Below, in pieces: positions 25,631-33,700 of a DNA stretch of 38,244 nucleotides (positions are counted from its first letter, which is position 1; each line of letters starts with the position of its first letter). Below the pieces are notes generated by a model that was not told the origin of the DNA, ran no database searches, and was given only the letters and a program-made list of their open reading frames with translations. Source of the DNA: Butyrivibrio sp. (lineage in GTDB: Bacteria; Bacillota; Clostridia; Lachnospirales; Lachnospiraceae); the NCBI GenBank assembly GCA_017413105.1, contig JAFPVA010000052.1, positions 1 to 38,244 of the forward strand, in the 5' to 3' direction. The position numbers were made by a program, and so were the translations under genes.

Positions 25631-26503
25631 TTAGCGTGACATATCCTCTTCTTCCTGAAGTAAGTCTTCTACGTATTTAGGAAGCATAAAGGCTCCCTTG
25701 TGTAAGTGAGTCGTATAATACCAGGTCTTGATTCCTCTCTCGTCCCATCTGTCAGGATTAAAGTCCTTAAGAGGATGATACTTCTTGCTGGCAAATCCAA
25801 ATAACCAGTATCCTGCAGGACAGGTAGGAATATGTGCCTGATATACCCTGTTTACAGGAAATACCCTGAAGGCCTTTCTGTGCATTGCTCTGCAGCTCTC
25901 TTCATCTTCATCGTAGAAAGGACTGCCGTGCTGATAAACCATGATTCCATCATCATGAAGTGCCTTATAACAGCTCCCATAGAATTCTTTTGTAAAAAGA
26001 CCTGCTTCATGACCTAAGGGTTCTGTGGCATCATTGATGATAAGGTCATACATATCCTCGCATTTACGAAGATACTTAAGCCCATCCTGATAATAAATAT
26101 GGACTCTGTCATCCTCAAGGCCAACAGCGTTATCAGGAAAATACTGTTTACATACATCAAAAAACATGCTGTCCGGTTCTACAACATCAATAACTTTGAT
26201 CTCATCGTAGTGGGTAAGCTCTCTTGCAACGCCTCCGTCACCACCACCAAGAACCAGTACTCTCTGAACCTTTGGATGAACAGCCATAGGAACATGGACG
26301 ATCATCTCATCATAGGTAAATTCGTCTTTCTCAGAAAAGATAATATTTCCGTCGGAAGTCAAAAACTTTCCAAACTCCGGAGAATCAAACACATCAATAC
26401 GCTGAAATTCACTTGTTCCGGAAAATAGCTGTTTACTGATGCGGATACTAATCTTTACATTGCCGGTGTGCATATCACTGAACCAGTAATCCATCTCTGC
26501 CAT
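25631..26503 (-). CDS. speE: Spermidine-synthase-like aminopropyltransferase
   Basis: 290-residue SpeE-family protein with the AdoMet fold motif VLVLGGGDGGVARE and a VEPDS acidic loop. The N-terminal beta region is recognised by SGTSEFQRIDVFDSPEFGKF and the conserved SDGNIIFSEKDEFTYDEMIVH. The catalytic Asp segment reads IINDATEPLGHEAGLF where classical enzymes have DSTDPxGPAxxLF. The D-to-E and GP-to-GH changes lie in the polyamine-binding region. No AdoMet decarboxylase (SpeD) gene is present. It may make spermidine or another polyamine, or accept a different aminopropyl donor. AAAGGAGACAATT precedes the ATG. It lies between speA and the carboxyspermidine dehydrogenase. Confidence 0.88.
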   Translation of the reverse strand: MAEMDYWFSDMHTGNVKISIRISKQLFSGTSEFQRIDVFDSPEFGKFLTSDGNIIFSEKDEFTYDEMIVHVPMAVHPKVQRVLVLGGGDGGVARELTHYDEIKVIDVVEPDSMFFDVCKQYFPDNAVGLEDDRVHIYYQDGLKYLRKCEDMYDLIINDATEPLGHEAGLFTKEFYGSCYKALHDDGIMVYQHGSPFYDEDEESCRAMHRKAFRVFPVNRVYQAHIPTCPAGYWLFGFASKKYHPLKDFNPDRWDERGIKTWYYTTHLHKGAFMLPKYVEDLLQEEEDMSR

Positions 26504-26527
26504 AATTGTCTCCTTTTATAGGACGCT

Positions 26528-26618
26528 ACATATTATAAATTATTATGGCTCCAGCCTCCATCGATTTGCAAAAAACGCAAATCCAATCGGCTGGATTCCA
26601 CAATAATTTATAATATGT
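26528..26618. repeat. Long imperfect hairpin element between speA and speE
   Basis: Two 42-base arms (26528-26569 and 26577-26618) surround a 7-base A-rich loop. The outer 17 bases pair perfectly (ACATATTATAAATTATT), a TCCAGCC block pairs with a one-base shift, and GATTTGC closes the loop. No target duplication is visible. It could be a mobile palindromic repeat, an RNA-processing or attenuation structure, or both. Confidence 0.65.
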
Positions 26619-26655
26619 ATCTGTCCATGATAGAAATACATTTAATTGTAGATCT

Positions 26656-28104
26656 TTACTTGAGTACAAATAACTCAGAAATATCTTCACTTTCAGGTCC
26701 CTGCATGGAGCACCCTTTCTCCATGGCTGTCTTGATGTAATCCAGAATGTCTTCTGTTATTACTTCTCCCGGGGACAGGATTGGGATTCCCGGCGGGTAA
26801 CACATAACAGATTCTGCACTTATCCTGCCAACTATCTGGTCAATAGGAAGTGATTCTTTTTCAGCATAAAAAGCTTCCTGAGGAGTAGCCTTTACTATTG
26901 GCGTAATATACTCCGCTGAGAAGAAGGTCTGCTCAGGCTTGGAATACAGTCTGCGAATATCTGCCAAAGCTCCTGCCAGACGCTCTATATCCTGAAGTCT
27001 GTCACCAATGGAAATATATGCCATAACATTTGACAGATCACCAAATTCCATCTGGATATCATATTCATCTCTGAGAAGATCGTAAACTTCGATTCCTGTA
27101 AGACCAATTTTTCTGGTATTAACCACAAGCTTGGTCTCGTCAAAGTCATAAATACTGCCGCCGTTCTTAAGCTCTTTGCCATAAGCGTAGTATCCGCCGA
27201 TATCATTGATCTCTTCTCTTGCGTACTGAGCCATCTTGGTGACTTTCTCAAAACTGTCATAACCATTTAATGCAAGATTTCTACGGGAAATATCAAGGCT
27301 TCCCAAAAGAAGGTAACTGGCACTGGTGGTCTGAGTCAGGTTCACTATTCTGCTGATATAGCCAATATTGGCCTCGGGCCCGCAAAGTAAAATTGAACTC
27401 TGAGTAAGGCTTCCACCGGACTTATGCATACTGATGGCTGCCATATCAGCACCTGCCGCCATGGCGTTAAGCGGAAGATTCGGACCAAAATAAAGATGTG
27501 TACCATGAGCCTCATCAACAAGGGCTTTCATACCGTTAGAATGAGCAAGCTCAACTATTGCCTTAAGATTTGAGCATATTCCATAATAGGAAGGATTGTT
27601 TATAAGAATGGCCTTGGCATCAGGATTTTCTCTTACTGCTCTCTCAACATCAGGCATCTCCATTCCCAAAGGAATTCCAAGATCCGTATCCACCTTAGGA
27701 TCAATATAAACAGGAATTGCTCCACACAAAATCAGTGCATTGATGGCACTCTTATGAACATTACGTGGCATGATAATCTTCTCACCTTTTTTTACATGAG
27801 AAAGAACCATCGCCTGAACAGCACTGGTAGTACCATTTACCATCATAAAAGCGTGAGCAGCGCCAAAAGCATCTGCCATAAGCTCCTCTGCTTCCTTGAT
27901 AACAGAAACAGGATGACATAGATTATCCAGTGGTTTCATGGAATTAACGTCAATTCCAACGCATCTGTCCCCAAGAAAATTTACAAGCTCATGATTTCCT
28001 CTGCCTCTTTTATGTCCGGGAACATCAAAGGGAACAACCCTCTGCTTCCTGAATCTCTCCAAAGCCTCATATACCGGGGCTTTCCTCTGCTTAGTAAGAT
28101 CCAA
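26656..28104 (-). CDS. speA: Arginine decarboxylase (Orn/Lys/Arg decarboxylase family, compact form)
   Basis: PLP enzyme, aminotransferase fold, most likely arginine to agmatine because aguA and aguB are in the same block. At 482 residues it is the short form lacking the N-terminal wing domain, like Bacillus SpeA. It shows PFDVPGHKRGRG, NGTTSAVQAM, the DEAHGTHLYFG motif and the cofactor lysine K228 in SMHKSGGSLTQ. The C-terminal YPPGIPILSPGE is also typical. The start codon is TTG at 28104, eight bases after GGGAGG; the next in-frame Met is residue 56, inside the fold. Lysine or ornithine as substrate cannot be excluded. Confidence 0.92.
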   Translation of the reverse strand: MDLTKQRKAPVYEALERFRKQRVVPFDVPGHKRGRGNHELVNFLGDRCVGIDVNSMKPLDNLCHPVSVIKEAEELMADAFGAAHAFMMVNGTTSAVQAMVLSHVKKGEKIIMPRNVHKSAINALILCGAIPVYIDPKVDTDLGIPLGMEMPDVERAVRENPDAKAILINNPSYYGICSNLKAIVELAHSNGMKALVDEAHGTHLYFGPNLPLNAMAAGADMAAISMHKSGGSLTQSSILLCGPEANIGYISRIVNLTQTTSASYLLLGSLDISRRNLALNGYDSFEKVTKMAQYAREEINDIGGYYAYGKELKNGGSIYDFDETKLVVNTRKIGLTGIEVYDLLRDEYDIQMEFGDLSNVMAYISIGDRLQDIERLAGALADIRRLYSKPEQTFFSAEYITPIVKATPQEAFYAEKESLPIDQIVGRISAESVMCYPPGIPILSPGEVITEDILDYIKTAMEKGCSMQGPESEDISELFVLK

Positions 28105-28137
28105 CTAACCATCCTCCCAAAAATCTAAAACGCAAAC

Positions 28138-28175
28138 GAAAGGAGTGGCATACCTCTCAGATATGCTACCCCTTC
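28138..28175 (-). terminator. Terminator after the PadR-HAAS-DUF4097 operon
   Basis: GAAAGGAGTGGCATA (28138-28152) pairs imperfectly with TATGCTACCCCTTC (28162-28175) over a 9-base loop. It lies between the DUF4097 stop and the speA ribosome site and separates the two units. Confidence 0.6.
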
Positions 28176-28238
28176 ATTTTATCAAATTTAATAGTATAGT
28201 TATCATACTATATATTCAGTTAATAGGGAAGAAAAACT

Positions 28239-28958
28239 TTAGCCAACTTCAACATTTCCAAGACTGCATTCAATTTCGATCTTTTTACTTCCGCCCTTTT
28301 GCTCAAAAGATTTTTCGTATTTGACTCCGCCTATTTCGATTGTTCCAAGAGAAGCCTCAGCCTCAACAGAATAATCTGATACGTCTCCGTCAATACCTAC
28401 CCTAACATTTCCAAGAGAAGCTGTGATGTCTATCTCATCAGCACTGCATTTATCAAGTGTAACATCACCAAGATTTGCTTCAATATCTATTTCACCGCTT
28501 GATACTGTTTTAAATGTTATATTGCCCAGGTTATCGCTGATCTTGGTCCTCTTTGACCTAAGAGTATTTCCCTCAACATTTCCCATTGATAGCTCAAGTT
28601 CAAAGCTTTCAAGTTCATGGTCTTTAGGAATCTCTATAGTGAGTTTGCTCTCATAGTTCATGCCCTTGTTTGGCTTTATGTTAGTCTTCTGCTTAACTGT
28701 TAGTTTTCCGGAACCGGAACTAAAATTGCACTCCGGCATAAACTCTTTAGCACCGTCATATTTAATCCTGAATTCACTGCCCTCTGTGATTATCACGTCC
28801 ATTAGCGCAGCATCTATATCAAGTGTCTTTACATCTGTTCCATAGCTTTCGTCAAATTCTGTTGTTTCCGACTTACCTGACGAAAAATGTATCATACATC
28901 CCACAACTATCGCTGCGGCAGTAAGTATTACCAGAATAGTCCAGTATAATCCCTTCAT
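28239..28958 (-). CDS. DUF4097-family beta-helical surface protein
   Basis: 239-residue protein with an N-terminal hydrophobic segment (about 5-20) ending VVGC; Cys21 could be a lipidated residue or part of a membrane anchor. The rest is a DUF4097-type repetitive beta structure with recurring blocks of the form LGNV (SLGNVRVG, ANLGDVTLD, SLGNVEVG), each ending a turn of a putative beta-helix. This family is usually encoded with a PadR regulator and a HAAS/DUF1700 membrane protein and is linked to cell-envelope stress (LiaX-like proteins). AAAGGAG precedes the ATG at 28958; a GTG at 28967 would overlap the previous stop. The gap to the HAAS gene is five bases. Confidence 0.85.
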   Translation of the reverse strand: MKGLYWTILVILTAAAIVVGCMIHFSSGKSETTEFDESYGTDVKTLDIDAALMDVIITEGSEFRIKYDGAKEFMPECNFSSGSGKLTVKQKTNIKPNKGMNYESKLTIEIPKDHELESFELELSMGNVEGNTLRSKRTKISDNLGNITFKTVSSGEIDIEANLGDVTLDKCSADEIDITASLGNVRVGIDGDVSDYSVEAEASLGTIEIGGVKYEKSFEQKGGSKKIEIECSLGNVEVG

Positions 28959-28963
28959 TTTAA

Positions 28964-29965
28964 TCACTCCTTTTCCTGAAAGAAACTCTCAATAGGTTTA
29001 CGTAAAATACCTGCTATAGGAAAAATAAGCCATGTGCTGCCCCAGTTAAATGATAAAAAGCTGAGTATAAGATAAATGCATAATACTGTTGACCAATAGT
29101 TAGCCATAAGATGCTTTGTCAGGTTTCCTGAATACTGTTTTCTCTCTCTTTTTACTGGCTCATAATTTCCGGCTACAGTTTCAATATCATTGAGGCTAAG
29201 AAGCTTTCTGTAAGCCTCTTCTCTTGCTCCCGAAACAATTATAAGAAGTACGCCAAGACCTGCCCCTGCGAAAATAAAAGCAGGTCCGATTCCCTCGGTA
29301 AGTATTGTAAATTTTGAACTAAGAACTGTGTTCAGTACAATTACAGGGATGACACTAACTATGCAAAAGATGATGCCGATTGTAAGAAGCATTCCACGAA
29401 GAGTCTGATCATCATTCTTTTCCCTGGCAAGAATCTCTGCAGTATTGTAGTCTATTGAGCAAAGCTCCTTGTCAATAAACTTCCAGTCGTTCATCTGGAA
29501 AGAAGAAAAGATAAGAAGTCCCACACCGGCTGCAATCAAAACAAACATCAGCCCTACGCCAATACCTATAATTCCGGGCATTCCTAGCACTTCACTGATA
29601 GGAGAAAAAAGTACCGGTCCCATAACTGAAAAGATGCATAATAAAACACCAAGGCCTATCATAAATCTGTGTCGGAAAGAAGCATTTACATAATCCTCCG
29701 CTTCCTGTATGGATATTACCCTTCTGTCTGAAACTGCCAGTTCATTAACTACCTGGTGGATTCCAAGACTCTCTGCCAGCTCGTCCAGATTACCGAACTC
29801 AGATATAACAATACCAATCGCTTCATTCTCGGGTTTCCCCTCAGCTATGAGTTCTGAATACTTATCTTCCATCATCGAATAAAGCTCCTCTTTAGCACGC
29901 TTAACCTCCAATGTGTTTGGAAGATTTGCAAACATTGATTCAAGATAATTTTTAATTGTTTCCAT
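28964..29965 (-). CDS. HAAS/DUF1700-domain membrane protein
   Basis: 333-residue protein. An N-terminal HAAS helical domain (about 1-70: MFANLPNTLEVKRAKEELYSMMEDKYSELIAEG, then NEAIGIVISEFGNLDELAESLG) is followed by four to six predicted membrane helices (FMIGLGVLLCIFSVMGPVLF, GIGVGLMFVLIAAGVGLLIF, GIIFCIVSVIPVIVL and others). HAAS proteins usually pair with a PadR regulator and are thought to transmit or sequester an envelope signal. GAGGAG lies nine bases before the ATG at 29965, within the end of padR; an upstream GTG at 29971 overlaps the padR stop. Partners are PadR upstream and DUF4097 downstream. Confidence 0.88.
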   Translation of the reverse strand: METIKNYLESMFANLPNTLEVKRAKEELYSMMEDKYSELIAEGKPENEAIGIVISEFGNLDELAESLGIHQVVNELAVSDRRVISIQEAEDYVNASFRHRFMIGLGVLLCIFSVMGPVLFSPISEVLGMPGIIGIGVGLMFVLIAAGVGLLIFSSFQMNDWKFIDKELCSIDYNTAEILAREKNDDQTLRGMLLTIGIIFCIVSVIPVIVLNTVLSSKFTILTEGIGPAFIFAGAGLGVLLIIVSGAREEAYRKLLSLNDIETVAGNYEPVKRERKQYSGNLTKHLMANYWSTVLCIYLILSFLSFNWGSTWLIFPIAGILRKPIESFFQEKE

Positions 29966-29967
29966 AG

Positions 29968-30303
29968 TCACTTTTCTCCTCTGATGAATTTCTCAACAAC
30001 TTCTTTTGTGAGGTTCCATTCCTCACATTTTTCTGAGTATATCTTTTTCCCCAACTCAGTGATTCTGTAATAAGTTCTCTTTTTGCCATTCTCTGCATTC
30101 TGGCTGTAGGATTCTATGTAGCCGTTTTTCTCCATTCTGGAGAAAGCAGAATAAAGGGTGGTTTCCTTGATAATGTACTTATCCTCTGTCAGCGCCCGTA
30201 TTCGTTTGGATATCTCATATCCGTAGGAAGGCTCGTTTAAGAGGATATACAATATCATGGTGTCGTTGTACCCGCGAATTACATCGCTGCTTATCTCTAC
30301 CAT
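29968..30303 (-). CDS. PadR-family transcriptional regulator
   Basis: 111-residue winged-helix repressor. It shows ILYILLNEPSYGYEISKRIRALT, the recognition region ETTLYSAFSRMEKNGYIESY and KKRTYYRITELGKK (wing), then a short dimerisation helix. AGGAG precedes the ATG. It is the first gene of a three-gene operon with tight or overlapping junctions. The promoter upstream is covered by six CGTASTA repeats, probably its own operators, giving autoregulation. PadR proteins classically bind ATGT-N8-ACAT; the motif here differs and would be its own variant. Confidence 0.93.
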   Translation of the reverse strand: MVEISSDVIRGYNDTMILYILLNEPSYGYEISKRIRALTEDKYIIKETTLYSAFSRMEKNGYIESYSQNAENGKKRTYYRITELGKKIYSEKCEEWNLTKEVVEKFIRGEK

Positions 30304-30325
30304 TCTATTTTTCTCCTACATCTGT

Positions 30326-30411
30326 CGTACTATATCTAACGTACTATGTTTATCGTACTACGTTTGTCGTAGTATATCTGACGTAGTAAATATACCACGG
30401 CTATCGTAGTA
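30326..30411. promoter_or_regulatory. Array of six CGTASTA operator units with 14-bp period
   Basis: CGTACTA at 30326, 30340 and 30354, then CGTAGTA at 30368, 30382 and 30405. The first five starts are exactly 14 bp apart; the last step is 23 bp and spans the -10 box. TACTACG-TTTGT-CGTAGTA (30356-30374) is a perfect palindrome at the array centre. The array runs from the -35 box into the leader of padR. Confidence 0.75.
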
Positions 30412-30417
30412 TGTCAA
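30389..30417 (-). promoter_or_regulatory. Promoter of the padR operon
   Basis: On the minus strand, TTGACA (30412-30417), a 17-base spacer and TATATT (30389-30394). The repeat unit at 30405 abuts the -35 and the unit at 30382 abuts the -10, so occupancy should block polymerase. Confidence 0.8.
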
Positions 30418-30440
30418 CACGGTTTTCAAAAAAATTGGTG

Positions 30441-30690
30441 AAACGAGGGGACGGTTCTTGCGTTCCACAAAGACAGGCATGGTAAAAACATATGTATTTG
30501 TGAGGCATTATGAGGAGGTGATGAAGGTCTTAATTGCACAAAAATGGGAAGCACGATTTCTTTGAACTACGTGAAATGTGTGCTTCCCATTTTTGTGCAA
30601 TTTAGAGATTCACAGCGAAGGAATAGCGAACAAATACATATGTTTTACCATGCTCTTCCTTTGTGGAACGCAAGAACCGTCCCCTCGTTT
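30441..30690. repeat. 250-bp three-layer nested palindrome containing the GGGGACGGTTCTT repeat
   Basis: The outer arms, 30441-30472 and 30659-30690, are perfect 32-bp complements and include GAGGGGACGGTTCTTG. The middle arms, 30477-30501 and 30630-30653, are 24/25-bp complements with one extra A. The inner arms, 30532-30554 and 30580-30602, are perfect 23-bp complements (AATTGCACAAAAATGGGAAG core). Only short stretches between layers do not pair. It shares its outer core with the repeat at 16477. No credible gene lies inside. It separates padR from the GLUG gene end and can act as a terminator. Confidence 0.85.
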
Positions 30691-30704
30691 TGTCTACTTC
30701 TCAA

Positions 30705-33700
30705 TCACTCCGGGTCGTCCTTACTATTATCCGTATTATCTTCCCCGGAGTTGTCCTCAGCGTCTTCCTGAGTATCCTCCTTAGCGTTTTCCTCCTTCTT
30801 CACCATATCCATAAACCCCAGGATTTCCTTTTTAAACAGATCATCCTCAGAATCATCGTAGAAAATCTGCTCCTTGCTCTCAATTTTCTCAGATACTTTA
30901 ACTTTAACACCCTTAAAGAATCCGGGTAGCTTGCCACCATGCCGCTTAATGGTAATTCCGATAGTCACACTGATTATTATGATGACAAGAAGTACCGCAA
31001 TAATAATGCCAATAAGAATATATCTGGGATTTATGTAATGCTTGATTACAAGGGATAAAACAAAGTCATTTCCTTCAATGTTATAGGTCTGATAACCACC
31101 CATTTTTCCGGTGCTCTTAAGCAGCGTCTTGTTATTGCCCTCCACCAGAAACAGCTGATACTCCTTAGTGGATATCCAGGGTACGATATCTGTTATGTCA
31201 TAAAGCTCATTTAGAGGCTTAAATCTTATCTGATGCTCCAAAGCTCCATCGTCAGGTATTTTTACCTCAAGTACTTCATAGGCCTCCTGATTGTTGTCAT
31301 CCAGATCCCTGTCTGATAGATTGACAGTCTTCTGTACGATCAGTTTTTCGCCTTCTTTGAATAATCCGTCTACCAAGAGCTCTGACTGATAAAAACCTTC
31401 TTTGTCACTTTCCTCAGCTATTGTGGTCCTGTAGCGGTTATATTTGGCGGTTATGGTAACATCGTTAGTAAGCCTCTCTATTCCGTCAGTATTCCAGGTT
31501 ACATAGAAGCCTTTCTTTTCCTCCACTCTTGGATACTCTGCCACAACTACAGATTCGCCGTAATTCTTGATAAGATGCCCAACCTTTGCTCTGCCGCCTT
31601 CAAGATCCTCATCTTCCAGAACAAAGTTAACGTTCAGCATACCCAGCTCATACGGAAGTTCCCTGTAATTTATTCCATCATCTTCGATGCCTTCGTCTGC
31701 ATTTCCTTTTCCTGTCGAAAGCTTTACTACCTTATTTTCATTCTTTTCCTTCTTGGATCCCTTAGATTCTTTAGCCTCTTTCTCCTCTGTTTCTTCCTCC
31801 AGTTCCTTAAATACCTTGTTGTCCAAAACATTGTCGTAGCTTACAGGCTCAGCTTTAAGAGAGTAGCTTACTCTGTCAATTCCGGCAAGCTCATCACTGA
31901 CAAAAAAGTTATCTCTTACCTTTCCCTCATCATCCACATGTCCTGCTATGGCTCCATACCAGTTAATGGCATTTCCGACAGTTACAATTGAAAGGCACTC
32001 CTGAATATTCTTGCCATCACCAACAATTCCGCCGATGTAGTTATTTCCGTCAAGTTCTCCTTTTCCATAGGATCTGACTACATGCGCAAGGGAAGAGCCT
32101 GCAACTCCCCCTACATAATCGCCTGAAGTTGACTTAACCTTTGCATAACTTCCGCAGTCATATATTGTTCCCATCTCCTGAAGACCACATACGCCGCCGG
32201 TATAGTTTTTAAGGGATGTTACATCCCCATAATTTCTGTTATCCCGAAGAACGCATCTTGTGATATAGGAAGTGTTTAAAGAATTCTCCTTGATACTGGT
32301 TATAGCCCCCTCTTTGTCGAATTCAAAGTCGATGGCCATGGTTCCGGCTATTCCCGAAACACTTATATCACCTTCGCACTCTCCATAGTTAAAGCAGGTA
32401 TCAATAGTTGCGTCAGTTGTATAAGTTACTGCCTCATAGGACTGGTCTGTATAAATGGAGGTATAATCCTTATCAAGCACTCCGTCGATTGCATCAGTAT
32501 AAAGGTTTAAAACCTCATTGAACTGATCGCTGATATCCAAAAGGTCATCTATAAGTATTCCGGTAGCGTTATTGACCTCGCCATTTAAAAGCCCAAAATT
32601 GTCGTTCATTCCCTGCATATTATCTGCAAGGCTGACACTGTGTGCCTTATAATCCGATGAAAACTGCGGGAATGTAATATCACTTTCCCCGGCTACATTT
32701 CCGATTATACCCTTCGTCTGTTTTGCGGATGATGCAAAATCCTGAGTAGCCTGGTCAAGGTTATTCATGGCACTCTGAGCGTCTTTCCTTACTTCCTCGC
32801 TCATCTCAGGCAGATGTTTTTCGTATATTCCAAGAATAGTTGCTGTTGAAGTAGATATATCCTCCTCGTATTTTCCCTTTACTCCGGTTATAGGATTTAC
32901 GTAATTATTGGCAGCATATTGAATTTCCTTAAGTGAAGCTTCAGTATTTGACGCAGCCAAAAGTTTCTGATCGTCAGAACTGTCACTTTGAGGAAAAACC
33001 GTTCCATCGGGATACTTCCAGCTCCCCGGGGCATCAGACCTAAGGCCTGTGCCAATGTCCGCCTCTCCCCAGGCTGCATAATTTGTTTCCACCGTTCCGT
33101 CATTAAAGTAATAATCCAGAGTTGTAGTAGTAGTATAGTCTCCTCTTTTTTTCTCGATGGCAAGGTTCGAATATACTCTCTTTGAACGATTTCTAAGTTC
33201 TGAATACTGCGCAGCAGCTGACTCGAGGATAGTCTTTGACTCCTTATACTGCCTGCGTTCATCATCATCTTTAATATATTTCTCAATATCGGTATCACCG
33301 GCAACGCGAGTAATATCCTTAGTGGACTTCCCGATATCTTCCATACCATCGCCTATTTTATCAATGGCTCCGCCGTTCTTGGAAGTTTCCTCCATTATAT
33401 AGTCAATTCTGGAAAAAGCCTCTGTTGCACTTCCGGCAACGCCATTGGCAAAATCAATCAGGCCATCAGAAATATATCTTGCGTCAGTTACAGCGCCGGC
33501 AGTAAATTTCTGTATTATCGCCAGTCTGCTGGAAATCACATTGGACTGATTTTTAGCATCCTTAAGAGTAACCGTAACATTATCGTGAAGCTTTGAAACC
33601 GCTTGTTCAAGCTGATATGCAATATCTGAGCTCATATCGATTGCAACATAGGGTTCAGCCTGTCCGACAATTCCTCCTATATCTTTTCTGCCCTTGATCT

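Noticed and set aside
30521-30565. 14-residue frame (MKVLIAQKWEARFL) inside the nested palindrome, after AGGAGG
   Set aside because: The ribosome site is only two bases from the ATG and the frame is made of palindrome sequence; no support for translation.
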